Positions 1-9,269 of a stretch of 64,000 nt of DNA are shown piece by piece. Both the position numbers and the translations under genes were made by a program. Within the stretch, counting starts at the first letter, position 1; each line of letters opens with the position of its first letter. Source of the stretch: an uncultured Allomuricauda sp. (GTDB taxonomy: Bacteria > Bacteroidota > Bacteroidia > Flavobacteriales > Flavobacteriaceae). The stretch lies in NCBI RefSeq assembly GCF_947258355.1, contig NZ_CAMYIC010000063.1:103873-167872 (forward strand), read 5' to 3'. The notes below the pieces were generated by a model that was not told the DNA's origin, did not search any database, and saw nothing but the letters and a program-made list of their open reading frames with translations.

Positions 1-533
1 TCATCCACATTGAGCTTGGATTGCACAAAGTTGAAAAAATCGATGACATCCGGTATGGGATAGTTACCGATATTGGCGCCTAAAAACAGCACCAACCTTC
101 CATCGGTTGCAGCCGGCAGGCATTTGTAGGTCTCAAAATAATTCCCAGCAACAGCGGTATACCCAAGCTGCTGGACCTTACTTTTGATTTCCTTTTCATT
201 GATAATCAAAACATTATCGGAAATATCCATGGCAACGTACTCCAAGGATTTGAAATGTGGTTTGAATCGTTTGAGCAGATGTTTGGTTTTAGTCCCATCT
301 CCTGCACCCAATTCCACAATTTGCAAACAGCAATGATCAGCAGAGATATCTTGGGCCATTTGACCGCTCTGGCCTTCTATGATCTGCATTTCGCAACGAG
401 GCAGATAGTACTCCTCCAATTGCATTATCTTTTGGTACAGGGCATCTCCCTTGGCATCATAAAAATAGCGGGAGGAGATTTCTTTCGGTGTTTTGCTGAG
501 TCCCTCCTTTACGTGTTCAAAAAATTCACCCAT
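1..533 (-). CDS. egtD: L-histidine N-alpha-methyltransferase EgtD (partial, C-terminus beyond left edge)
   Basis: Cytoplasmic SAM-dependent methyltransferase that trimethylates L-histidine to hercynine, the first step of ergothioneine synthesis. The visible part is about 177 residues from an ATG at 533 to the window edge, roughly the first half of a protein that is usually near 320 residues. The N-terminal segment with SSRYFYDAKGDALYQKIM and LEEYYLPRCE is typical of this family, and VELGAGDGTKTKHL (residues 73-86) is the SAM-binding loop. It lies 6 bases after the stop of egtB on the same strand, so the two are almost certainly co-transcribed. Family assignment is firm; completeness cannot be judged because the 3' end is outside the window. 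Confidence 0.9.
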   Translation of the reverse strand, partial: MGEFFEHVKEGLSKTPKEISSRYFYDAKGDALYQKIMQLEEYYLPRCEMQIIEGQSGQMAQDISADHCCLQIVELGAGDGTKTKHLLKRFKPHFKSLEYVAMDISDNVLIINEKEIKSKVQQLGYTAVAGNYFETYKCLPAATDGRLVLFLGANIGNYPIPDVIDFFNFVQSKLNVD

Positions 534-539
534 TTCAAA

Positions 540-1687
<1,148 letters not shown>

Positions 1688-1688
<1 letters not shown>

Positions 1689-1969
1689 TACTCCACAATC
1701 TTTACCCCTTTCCAAAAAGCAAAGTAACCCTTGATACCTTTTGCCAATGCCGAGGGTTCCGGGTAGTACCAAGCAGCATCCTCGTTGACCGCCCCTTCCA
1801 CCACGAGTGTTTTGTAATGGGCGGTACCTTTCCAATGGCAAGAGCTACTGGTTCCACTATCCTTAAAATATTCCGTATGGATACTTTCAGGAGGAAAGTA
1901 ATGGTTGTTTTCAATAAGGACCGTGTCGGTGCTCTCTGCCACGATCTGATTGTTCCAAATGGCTTTCAT
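1688..1969 (-). CDS. DUF427 domain protein
   Basis: A 93-residue protein that is entirely one DUF427 domain. The pattern of an N-terminal KAIWNNQIVAES strand, YFPPESI, then CHWKGTAHYKTL and a C-terminal AWYYPEPSALAKGIKGYFAFW is characteristic. No catalytic function is established for the family that I can name. Its stop codon overlaps the egtB start by one base and it follows the flavin reductase gene after 11 bases, so it sits in the middle of the ergothioneine operon. The context suggests a role linked to ergothioneine or redox handling, but that is inference only. Confidence 0.85.
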
Positions 1970-1980
1970 AACAATTTTAT

Positions 1981-3369
1981 TTAAATTTTTTTCAGTGATT
2001 CCAGTACAGTGGGAATAAGTTCAGAAACCGTGGGATGAGCTTGTACGGAATCCCGAATAACTTCATAACTCGAGTCCGTGTACATGATATTGACTATACC
2101 ACTGATTATTTCGTCTCCGCCCACACCAAGTATTGTAGCACCCAATATTTTTTTGCTATTTGCATCGACCACCATGCTCATATAACCTTTGGTTTCTCCT
2201 TTTTCCTTGGCTCGCGCAATTCTGCTGAACGGGCGATGACCTACGAGCACATCCATCCCTTTTTGCCGAGCCTCCTTTTGGGTAATGCCAACCCTGCCAA
2301 GCGGCGGGTCCACATAAAGCCCATATGTTGGTATTCTGTCCGAGACCTTGCGGTCCTTTCCCTCAAATTTATTTTCAGCGATAATTTCATAATCATTGTA
2401 AGCGGTGTGGGTAAAGGCACCCTTTCCATTGCAATCGCCCAGTGCGAAAATACCCTTAACATTGGTCTGCAATCGATCATTTACTTCGATGAACCCCTTA
2501 TCGTTTGTGCGAACACCTGTTTTCTCGAGCTGTAATTTTGCGGTATTTGGGCGTCTTCCTACAGCCAGCAGAAGATGGCTCCCCTTAATTTCCACAGCTC
2601 CGTCCCTGGAGCATTGAATTTGAGCCACAATACCATCATCCCCATATTTCTTGGCAGCCACACATTCCGCTCCTAGCCTGAAATTCACACCTTCCTCCTC
2701 CATCATTTGCTGAATGGTCCGACTGGTCTCTTCATCCTCCCTGGCTATTATCGAGTCTCCCTGTTCAATAATGGTGACCTTGGAGCCCAAACGGGAAAAC
2801 ATTTGGCCAAATTCCAAACCGATATAACTCCCACCGATTACTAATAAATGCTCGGGTAATTCCTCCAACTCCAGTATACTTTCATTTGTAAGATAAGGAA
2901 TGTCTTCGTAACCATTTGGAATAAATGCACTACCGCCAACATTGATATAAATTTCATCGGCGGTCAACAATTCGTTGTTCACGACAACGATTTTCTCTCC
3001 CTCAAAACTTGCCTCACCTTTGAAAAAATAAATATTTTCATTTTCCTCCACTCCCTTGGCTATCCCATCCACGGATTTTTTTATCAGGGCATCCTTTCTT
3101 GCTTTTATCTTTTGAAGATTGGCCTTGGTCCCATCTGGTATTTCTATCCCCAATTCCTCACCGTGCTGAGCTTCCCACATACGTCTGGCACTGGCCACAT
3201 AGGTCTTGGTGGGCGTACAACCCACATTGAGACAAGTTCCCCCCAAATGTTCCCTTTCAATAAAGGCCACTTTTTGACCATGGGAAGCCAGTTTAAAAAC
3301 CAAAGGGGTTCCTGCTTGTCCGGAGCCGATGACAATGGCATCAAAGCTCTTGGTTTCATTGTTGTTCAT
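1981..3369 (-). CDS. FAD-dependent pyridine nucleotide-disulfide oxidoreductase
   Basis: Cytoplasmic flavoprotein of 462 residues, first gene of the egt operon. It has the FAD-binding GSGQAG motif near residue 15, the redox-active pair C46-LNVG-C51 within GGTCLNVGC, an NAD(P)H-binding IGGSYIGLEFGQMFSRLG, the FAD-closing TNVKGIFALGDC, and the C-terminal His445/Glu450 pair (HPTVSE) that activates the disulfide in glutathione reductase and lipoamide dehydrogenase relatives. Such proteins are often labelled mercuric reductase, but there is no N-terminal heavy-metal domain, no vicinal C-terminal cysteine pair and no mer gene nearby. It could reduce a low-molecular-weight disulfide, perhaps ergothioneine disulfide; substrate unknown. 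Confidence 0.85.
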   Translation of the reverse strand: MNNNETKSFDAIVIGSGQAGTPLVFKLASHGQKVAFIEREHLGGTCLNVGCTPTKTYVASARRMWEAQHGEELGIEIPDGTKANLQKIKARKDALIKKSVDGIAKGVEENENIYFFKGEASFEGEKIVVVNNELLTADEIYINVGGSAFIPNGYEDIPYLTNESILELEELPEHLLVIGGSYIGLEFGQMFSRLGSKVTIIEQGDSIIAREDEETSRTIQQMMEEEGVNFRLGAECVAAKKYGDDGIVAQIQCSRDGAVEIKGSHLLLAVGRRPNTAKLQLEKTGVRTNDKGFIEVNDRLQTNVKGIFALGDCNGKGAFTHTAYNDYEIIAENKFEGKDRKVSDRIPTYGLYVDPPLGRVGITQKEARQKGMDVLVGHRPFSRIARAKEKGETKGYMSMVVDANSKKILGATILGVGGDEIISGIVNIMYTDSSYEVIRDSVQAHPTVSELIPTVLESLKKI

Positions 3370-3384
3370 AATGTACTTTTTTAT

Positions 3385-3399
3385 GTTTGCCCAGCAAAC
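3385..3399. promoter_or_regulatory. Short palindrome upstream of the flavin reductase gene
   Basis: GTTTGC-CCA-GCAAAC is a perfect 6-base inverted repeat with a 3-base centre, ending 15 bases before the start codon at 3369. Its position fits an operator or a leader hairpin for the egt operon. The role is inferred from placement alone. Confidence 0.35.
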
Positions 3400-3543
3400 T
3401 ATACGTAGTCCGCAGCGTATTGGAACGCATAACTATAAGACTATGTCGTTATTCACTGGTCAAGTTATCCTTCCATCCCCTATTTTTTCGACAATATCTC
3501 AAATACTGAAGCTTATGAACCAAATAAATGCTCTGAACAGCAA

Positions 3544-3687
3544 CTACTCCTTACACTTATAGAGCAAGACCGCGATGATAATAAAACCCACACCTGTGAG
3601 ACCTGGAGCGGGAATGCCCCCTTTAAAAGCAATGAAGATCATCGCTAGGGCTATAAGCAGTAATAGTATAAGTAACGTATTTTTCAT
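3544..3687 (-). CDS. Small two-helix membrane protein (47 residues)
   Basis: A short reading frame with an ATG at 3687 and a TAG at 3544-3546. The product begins MKNTLLILLLLIALAMIFIA (first hydrophobic helix), has a short KGGIPAPG turn rich in glycine and proline, then LTGVGFIIIAVLLY (second helix) and a charged KCKE tail. This is a coherent inner-membrane hairpin rather than random translation. It stands alone between the spondin gene and the egt operon, all on the minus strand. I do not recognise the family. The clean helix-turn-helix hydrophobicity supports a real gene; function unknown. Confidence 0.6.
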   Translation of the reverse strand: MKNTLLILLLLIALAMIFIAFKGGIPAPGLTGVGFIIIAVLLYKCKE

Positions 3688-3860
3688 TTTATGGAAATTG
3701 AACGATTAATCATATCAAACTCGTAGATGTTAAAAAAATCTCCCCCCTTCATTGTAGAAGACAAGGACACTTAAAGTAGCTAAAAAGTACTGAAATACAA
3801 GTTACCGGTTTAAGTCAAATATTGGAACAAATTGACCGCTTTTCAGTTCCTCCAAAAGAA

Positions 3861-3890
3861 AAAGACCATTCCTTTGACAGAATGGCCTTT
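3861..3890 (-). terminator. Terminator downstream of the spondin lipoprotein gene
   Basis: On the minus strand AAAGGCCATTC pairs with GAATGGTCTTT (one G-T pair) around an 8-base loop, followed by a T-rich tail. It begins about 27 bases after the stop codon of the spondin gene (3918), as expected for an intrinsic terminator. Confidence 0.65.
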
Positions 3891-3917
3891 CCAAAAACCA
3901 AAAAAACAAACAATTTT

Positions 3918-5165
3918 TTAATTGGCCGTAATCGTGACCTTGACCATGTCGGTGACGGAGGGTACATGGGCACCGGCCGCTTCTTCTAAAACAATAGTCC
4001 CGTTTTCATCAGTACCGGTATTGGCACTACTCTGACGTGGCGGTTGATTGTTTCCCGCACCGGCATATTCATCCACTTCCGTACCTGCATCAAAAAGCTG
4101 TAAACTACTTGTGATATCGCCCGAGGTGGGGATTCCGTTGTTGAACAATTCGATATTATTGGCACCAACGAACCAGTCATTGGATTGAACCAACATGGTT
4201 GCAAACGATAAGATGTCCCCGTCGCTTGCGGTAAATTCAAAAGAATAAGAGTCTCCAGGAAAAATAGGACCTGGTCCAGATGTCCCTACAGGGGCATTGA
4301 ATATATTGAAATAGCCTGATGGATTGCCATCTTCGGCCAATGCTTCCAGTGCTCCCGAGGCACCTTCCCCTAGAACAAATAAAGTATTGTTAATATCATA
4401 AGCACCTGGAGCAAAAGGAGACACAAGGCCACTCTCCAAAGTTAGACCTGTATCCAATATGCCATTGTCACCATCTTCTGCCATTCGTTCCAAACCTTCG
4501 GAAGCAGCAGTATCGACTGCAAACAATGGGGTTTGTTCCGAACCGTTCACCACCCAGACCCCTGGTGCCAAAGGTGTCGTGATACTAGCAGACCCAGAAA
4601 CATTTTCTATAGTCACCGTGAATTCCGTTCCCCCATCGTGCACTAATGTTACCTTTATAACAGCGGATACATTGGGATAGACAAAACCATCATTTACATC
4701 CATAATACGTTTTACAGTGCCACCTTCGTCATTACCAGTATTTGGACCAGTTTGTCTTGGAGGCTGATTTGGCCCAACGCCTGGCTCCTCGTTGACTTCC
4801 GTTCCCGCATCCCAAAGGCTTACCATTGCGGACACATCACCGGTCAATGCAATTCCGTTTTCATCATAAAGGGGGATTCCCATTTCATCAAATCCATAGA
4901 ACAAATCGTTGGATTGAACGAACATGGTAGCAAAGCTTAAATAATGTCCCTTGCCCGCATTGAATGAAAAGGATTCTGAATTACCGGGCATTATGAACCC
5001 GGTGGTGCCATTTTCAAAATACTCCCTACCTTCAAAAACATTCTCAATGGTAACCACAAAATTACCGGTCAACGGTCCCTGGGAACCGTCATCATCATCA
5101 CTACAACTAATCAAGCTCAACACCGTTAATAGGGCCAAACCTCTTAAAACTAAATTCACTTTCAT
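3918..5165 (-). CDS. Lipoprotein with two spondin N-like domains
   Basis: A 415-residue exported lipoprotein. The signal peptide ends in the lipobox L-I-S-C21, followed by an acidic SDDDD stretch that often marks surface export in Bacteroidota. Two spondin N-like domains are visible, roughly residues 33-185 and 265-412. Each contains a paired signature: SFATMFVQSNDLFYG with LWDAGTEVNEEPGVGPNQPP in the first, and SFATMLVQSNDWFVG with LFDAGTEVDEYAGAGNNQPP in the second. Spondin domains are adhesive or matrix-binding in animals; bacterial roles are not settled. It is monocistronic, with a divergent neighbour upstream and a terminator downstream. A cell-surface adhesion role is inference. Confidence 0.85.
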   Translation of the reverse strand: MKVNLVLRGLALLTVLSLISCSDDDDGSQGPLTGNFVVTIENVFEGREYFENGTTGFIMPGNSESFSFNAGKGHYLSFATMFVQSNDLFYGFDEMGIPLYDENGIALTGDVSAMVSLWDAGTEVNEEPGVGPNQPPRQTGPNTGNDEGGTVKRIMDVNDGFVYPNVSAVIKVTLVHDGGTEFTVTIENVSGSASITTPLAPGVWVVNGSEQTPLFAVDTAASEGLERMAEDGDNGILDTGLTLESGLVSPFAPGAYDINNTLFVLGEGASGALEALAEDGNPSGYFNIFNAPVGTSGPGPIFPGDSYSFEFTASDGDILSFATMLVQSNDWFVGANNIELFNNGIPTSGDITSSLQLFDAGTEVDEYAGAGNNQPPRQSSANTGTDENGTIVLEEAAGAHVPSVTDMVKVTITAN

Positions 5166-5191
5166 TTATTTACTCAATTTATATTTATGAA

Positions 5192-5214
5192 ACATCGGAA
5201 GCTTTTACCGATGT
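5192..5214. promoter_or_regulatory. Inverted repeat in the spondin/DUF547 divergent intergenic region
   Basis: ACATCGG (5192-5198) is mirrored by CCGATGT (5208-5214), 27 bases upstream of the spondin start codon. It could be an operator or a leader stem-loop. The remaining part of the 310-base divergent gap (5166-5475) shows no other clear element. Confidence 0.35.
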
Positions 5215-5475
5215 AGTGACTTGTCGGTCATTTTTTGGGCGCCTTACCCCGAGGTACTGTTAATGTTTATCCAAATATGGGAGCAAAATCAATCCACTGA
5301 TTTGTTATCACTCTGATATTTATGAAGTTAGGTTGGTTTTTTAAAGATTTCTAGAACGATAGGCAAATTCAAAAAGAAGATGTGGGGCCACCCTGCATAG
5401 TGCCTGATTCTGTTCCAATTGTCAGGACATACTATATTAACCGACCAAACTAATCTTTTATCAATAAGTTTTCCA

Positions 5476-6231
5476 ATGAAATATCTAATACTGAGCCTGC
5501 TGTTTGTCAAAACCTTTTTCTTCGTTCATTCTCCTATTAACGGACAGCATGAACCTAAAACTGAAAGCGTCCACTCCTTTAGAGAAAATGCCTGTCCCGA
5601 TCATACGCTATGGGAGTTCCTGCTGCAACGTTATGTTGATGATACGGGACGGGTTGACTATAAAGGATTCTCAAAGGATAAACAGGTTTTGGAAGGGTAT
5701 TTGCGTATTTTAAAAGAAAATCAACCTGTTAGGGATTGGAACAAGAATGAAAAATTGTCCTATTACATCAACCTGTACAATGCTTATACGGTGCTTCTTA
5801 TCTTGGATAACTATCCCATCGAGAGCATAAAAAAAATCCGCGGCCCTTGGGACCAAAGGTTAATTCCTTTGAATGGCGAATTAATTTCCCTTGGAGATTT
5901 GGAGCATCAAATACTCCGGAAGATGGGAGAACCAAGAATTCATTTTGCTATCAACTGCGCTTCCGCATCCTGTCCCAAATTATCGAACAAGCCTTATCTG
6001 CCCAATACGTTGGACCAACAATTGGATCGGGCGGCACATGAATTTATCAATTCCGAAAGGAACCATATAGAAGGAGACCACTTACAGCTCTCCAAAATCT
6101 TCAAGTGGTACAAGAACGATTTTTTCAACGGCAATATTCGAAACTATATCAATGGATTCACCACGACCCCCATTTCCCAAAACGCCAAGGTGGACTATTT
6201 GGAATATGATTGGAACCTTAACGGCATGTAA
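5476..6231 (+). CDS. DUF547 domain exported protein
   Basis: A 251-residue protein, almost entirely a DUF547 domain. The start at 5476 gives MKYLILSLLFVKTFFFVHSPINGQ, a plausible signal peptide; an upstream in-frame start at 5419 would add 19 polar residues in front of it and is unlikely. Family marks include SYYINLYNAYTVLLI, LGDLEHQILR and IHFAINCASASCPKL, whose conserved cysteines suggest a papain-like fold. The activity is unknown. It is followed after 14 bases by a TIGR04283-like glycosyltransferase, a pairing often found around arsenosugar-type clusters, although the arsenic genes are not present in this window. Confidence 0.85.
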   Translation: MKYLILSLLFVKTFFFVHSPINGQHEPKTESVHSFRENACPDHTLWEFLLQRYVDDTGRVDYKGFSKDKQVLEGYLRILKENQPVRDWNKNEKLSYYINLYNAYTVLLILDNYPIESIKKIRGPWDQRLIPLNGELISLGDLEHQILRKMGEPRIHFAINCASASCPKLSNKPYLPNTLDQQLDRAAHEFINSERNHIEGDHLQLSKIFKWYKNDFFNGNIRNYINGFTTTPISQNAKVDYLEYDWNLNGM

Positions 6232-6245
6232 TTCCATACCACATT

Positions 6246-6938
6246 ATGATCAGCATTATTATACCGGTCCTCAACGAATCCAAGAGAATACGCAAATTGA
6301 TCGACCACCTATACGCCAATGCTTTTGGCTATATAGGGGAAATTATTGTTGTGGATGGCGGCAGCACCGATGACATCAAGGCAGAGCTCTTCGGATATTC
6401 CAATGTACGATATATTCAATCTGGAAAAGGAAGGGCCAAACAGATGAACGCAGGGGCTATTGCTGCCGAGAGAAGCATTCTTTATTTTTTGCATGCAGAC
6501 AGTTTTCCGCCAAAACATTTCGACCGGGCAATCTTCGAGGTCCTACTTGTAAATAACAATATAGGGGCCGGCTGTTTTATGTTGCGCTTCGACAACGATC
6601 ACTGGTGGCTTAAGCTCATGGGCTGGGCAACGATAGTCAACCATAATGTCTGTAGGGGGGGCGACCAATCTCTTTTTGTGAACCGTGAACTTTTTTTCGC
6701 TCTGAACGGTTTTGATGAGGATTATGAAGTTTATGAAGACATTGAGTTGATTAAAAGACTCTATCGGTCCACTAAATTTAAATTGATCAAGGAGCCTATA
6801 ATCACTTCTGCCAGACACTACGAAAAAATCGGGGTTTGGAGGCTTCAATGGCTGCATTTAAGAATTTACTTCAAGGGATGGGCCGGGGTCGGGGCGGAAG
6901 AATTAAATTCTTTTACAAGGAAAGAATTGAAGCATTAA
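6246..6938 (+). CDS. Family 2 glycosyltransferase (TIGR04283-like)
   Basis: A 230-residue GT2 enzyme of the GT-A fold. It opens with ISIIIPVLNESKRIRKLI, then IIVVDGGSTDD (nucleotide-sugar binding) and GRAKQMNAGA. LHADSFPPKHF supplies the DxD-equivalent metal site, and the later GGDQSLFVNRELFFALNGFDE and YEDIELIKRL are typical of the TIGR04283 subfamily linked to arsenosugar-type products. No membrane helix is evident. It is co-directional with DUF547 (14 bases upstream) and the hydrolase (69 bases downstream). The GT2 assignment is firm; donor, acceptor and the arsenosugar link are inference, because no arsM or arsS is visible here. Confidence 0.85.
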   Translation: MISIIIPVLNESKRIRKLIDHLYANAFGYIGEIIVVDGGSTDDIKAELFGYSNVRYIQSGKGRAKQMNAGAIAAERSILYFLHADSFPPKHFDRAIFEVLLVNNNIGAGCFMLRFDNDHWWLKLMGWATIVNHNVCRGGDQSLFVNRELFFALNGFDEDYEVYEDIELIKRLYRSTKFKLIKEPIITSARHYEKIGVWRLQWLHLRIYFKGWAGVGAEELNSFTRKELKH

Positions 6939-7007
6939 AGTTACTAAGCCGTGATTAAAGCGAAGCTTGATTGGAAGGAATAATAAATATTTCCGACCAT
7001 ATCACCG

Positions 7008-7799
7008 ATGAAACTGGAAAAAATTACATTCAGGAACAGGCAAGGCCATGAATTGTCTGCAAAATTGGAACTACCCAAAATATCACCTATTGTAGGGTAC
7101 GCTCTTTTTGCCCATTGCTTTACTTGTAACAAAAACCTGACAGCAGTACGAAACATTTCCAAAGCTTTGACCAAAAATGGCATTGCCGTACTTCGCTTTG
7201 ATTTTACAGGTCTGGGCGAGAGCGAAGGGGATTTTGAAAACACCAATTTCTCCTCCAACGTGGAAGATCTTGAGGATACGGCCGCCTACATGGATGGGCA
7301 TTACGAGCGCCCATCCATTCTTATTGGCCATTCTTTGGGAGGAGCGGCGGTAATTTTTGCCGCAACACGTCTACCCTATGTGAAGGCCGTGGTCACCATA
7401 GGGGCTCCGTCCCATCCAGAGCATGTCAAACATCTGTTAAAAGAGGGTATCGATCGAATACAAACGGAGGGTGAGGCCCTTGTTTCCATAGGAGGCAGGG
7501 AATTTAGGGTCAAAAAGCAGTTTTTGGAAGATATCCAGGACAAAAATATGGCCCAAAATATCCAACAAATGAAAAAACCCTTGTTGGTCATGCATTCCCC
7601 ACAGGATAGGACCGTCCCCATAGAAAATGCAGCTCGAATCTATCAAGCTGGACGGCATCCAAAAAGCTTCATTTCATTGGACGGTGCCGATCATTTGCTC
7701 TCCAACAAGGAGGACTCGCAGTATGCCGGTCAGATGATAGCAGCCTGGGCACATAAATACCTCACCAAAAAAACAATGTTGTCCCATGGAAACCTTTGA
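7008..7799 (+). CDS. Alpha/beta hydrolase (stand-alone form of the OsmC-associated type)
   Basis: A 263-residue cytoplasmic alpha/beta hydrolase. It shows the family-specific AHCFTCNKNLTAVRNIS segment, the nucleophile elbow G-H-S109-L-G-G, an acid in HSPQDRTVP and a catalytic histidine in GADHLLSN. Proteins with this N-terminal signature are commonly fused to a C-terminal OsmC peroxidase domain. Here the protein ends after the hydrolase fold with TKKTMLSHGNL, and the next gene, which overlaps by 14 bases in another frame, does not look like OsmC. Substrate unknown, possibly small esters or dienelactone-like compounds. Confidence 0.85.
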   Translation: MKLEKITFRNRQGHELSAKLELPKISPIVGYALFAHCFTCNKNLTAVRNISKALTKNGIAVLRFDFTGLGESEGDFENTNFSSNVEDLEDTAAYMDGHYERPSILIGHSLGGAAVIFAATRLPYVKAVVTIGAPSHPEHVKHLLKEGIDRIQTEGEALVSIGGREFRVKKQFLEDIQDKNMAQNIQQMKKPLLVMHSPQDRTVPIENAARIYQAGRHPKSFISLDGADHLLSNKEDSQYAGQMIAAWAHKYLTKKTMLSHGNL

Positions 7800-8181
7800 T
7801 CTAGAAATCATATTTATCTATAATGCTAAATCCGATATTCTCAGCACGGTAAGTGATTTTGCACATAAAATACTCTCCCCATCGACCTACCCCTGTTCCT
7901 TATGCCAGTTAACTTATGGAAATGTGGGAATGCATAAACGGTGGGCTGCATTTTTAGAAACGCTTCCTTATCAAAAAAGATTCTTGCATAAGGATGAGGC
8001 AATCGAAATTGGTGTGGACTACCCTAGTCAGCCCCTCCCAATAATTTTGGCCAAAAACAACAAAGGGAAAATCCATATCCTATTAAATGCCAAGGAACTG
8101 AATCAGCTGACCTCCCTTGACGACCTTATCGAAAAACTAATATGGGAACTTAATAAGTACGCTGAACACACCCATGACTAG
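7786..8181 (+). CDS. Uncharacterised small protein with a CxxC motif
   Basis: A 131-residue soluble protein that I cannot assign to a characterised family. It starts METFDLEIIFIYNAKSDILS, has a CSLC motif near residue 37 followed by QLTYGNVGMHKRWAAFLETL, and a C-terminal helix LDDLIEKLIWELNKYAE. Homologues exist, to my recollection, in Bacteroidota genomes under vague names, with the pattern SPSTYPCSLCQLTYG conserved. Its start codon lies 14 bases inside the hydrolase gene, implying translational coupling. The CxxC could bind metal or act in thiol exchange; this is speculation. Confidence 0.7.
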   Translation: METFDLEIIFIYNAKSDILSTVSDFAHKILSPSTYPCSLCQLTYGNVGMHKRWAAFLETLPYQKRFLHKDEAIEIGVDYPSQPLPIILAKNNKGKIHILLNAKELNQLTSLDDLIEKLIWELNKYAEHTHD

Positions 8182-8206
8182 GATATATACTGCCCTCAAC
8201 CATACT

Positions 8207-8241
8207 AGGGGAAGACCGAACGGACATTGTCCTTTTCCCCT
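8207..8241. terminator. Bidirectional terminator-like hairpin between convergent genes
   Basis: AGGGGAA (8207-8213) is complementary to TTCCCCT (8235-8241) with a long loop, in the 78-base gap between a plus-strand gene ending at 8181 and a minus-strand gene ending at 8260. Placement between convergent stops supports a shared terminator; the stem is short. Confidence 0.4.
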
Positions 8242-8259
8242 TACTTCCCTACAAGGAAA

Positions 8260-9243
8260 TCATACCAAAATCCCCTTGGCTTCCTGTAGTAGGCCAAAGC
8301 GCTCCTCCAAATTCAGGGACAATGGTAGTTGAGCCAGTCCCAATATACGCCTCAGGATTTCGGCAGCCATAAATTGAAGACAAAGTTCCTTTTGCAACGG
8401 CGCCCTTTCCATATAAATCCCAAGGGCACCTTCAATAATAGCTTCGGGCTGTGCTGCCAGTTTTAAGTGGGCCAAAGTCACACCAATTTCAAATTCAGGC
8501 TCACCAAAAAAACAGAATTCTGGATCAATAATTTTAATACCGCCACTTGTATTTAGCCAACTGCCCGGAAAATAATCCCCGTGCAACAATGTTTTTCCAT
8601 CAGTCAAATAGCGCTCACCCAATTGTTGTAAATTCTCAATGAGTGTCTTGTCTTGCTTAAATATATTGCCCACTTCCCTCAATCCTGGTACTATATCATC
8701 CAAATCCAATCCATTTTCTTGGAGGTAAGGAAAAACAAATATATGTTCATGATTGAGCTTACGCATTTCGCGATTTGGAATTTTTATATCCGTTGAAGCA
8801 AGGTGGATGTTACTATGTAAGTTGACAGCAAAATTCATTATTTCTTCCAACTCGTTTTCTTTTAAATAACATTCTTTTTGATACAGGAAAGAGTAATCAC
8901 TCCCATCTCCCAAATCTTCAAGGTTCAATACATAATTCTCTTTATCTACACCCCTAAGTTTGGGCATCTGTACTTTGAGCATATCATACTGATCGATGAG
9001 TGTGTAAAATGCTGCTTCTCTCAAAGATCTATCTGCAGGAGCAGGTACTTGCGGATACTTCTCCACATATGCCCTACTTTGTTTAATAATAAAGCTTCCT
9101 TGATCGGTCCTCACACGCAGCGTAAAGTTCATATTCCCTGCCCCCGGGGTCTCTACGGCTACTACTCTCTCTTCCTTTTTCAACCAACCTTGGCCGCGCA
9201 GATAATCTTCAAGGGTCGTTATATCCGTTGTTATTATTTCCAT
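8260..9243 (-). CDS. APH-fold sugar kinase related to methylthioribose kinase
   Basis: A 327-residue cytoplasmic kinase of the aminoglycoside phosphotransferase/MtnK fold. The N-lobe has GAGNMNFTLRV and the ATP-contacting lysine in SFIIKQSRAYVEKYP. The C-lobe has the catalytic loop LLHGDYFPGSWL and the metal-binding IIDPEFCFFGEPEFEIG, both close to 5-methylthioribose kinase signatures. It follows the nucleoside hydrolase by 26 bases as the last gene of a SusCD operon. That placement suggests it phosphorylates the pentose released from nucleosides. Classical bacterial ribokinases are PfkB-type, so this would be a different solution; methylthioribose remains an alternative substrate. Confidence 0.75.
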   Translation of the reverse strand: MEIITTDITTLEDYLRGQGWLKKEERVVAVETPGAGNMNFTLRVRTDQGSFIIKQSRAYVEKYPQVPAPADRSLREAAFYTLIDQYDMLKVQMPKLRGVDKENYVLNLEDLGDGSDYSFLYQKECYLKENELEEIMNFAVNLHSNIHLASTDIKIPNREMRKLNHEHIFVFPYLQENGLDLDDIVPGLREVGNIFKQDKTLIENLQQLGERYLTDGKTLLHGDYFPGSWLNTSGGIKIIDPEFCFFGEPEFEIGVTLAHLKLAAQPEAIIEGALGIYMERAPLQKELCLQFMAAEILRRILGLAQLPLSLNLEERFGLLQEAKGILV

Positions 9244-9269
9244 AGTACCATAATTAAGTATCCGATTTT

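Noticed and set aside
1981..3369. Mercuric reductase label for the flavin disulfide reductase
   Set aside because: Lacks the N-terminal metal-binding domain and the C-terminal vicinal cysteines, and there is no mer context.
3329..3562. 77-codon plus-strand open frame over the egt operon promoter
   Set aside because: Overlaps the start of the flavin reductase gene on the other strand and shows no coherent protein features.
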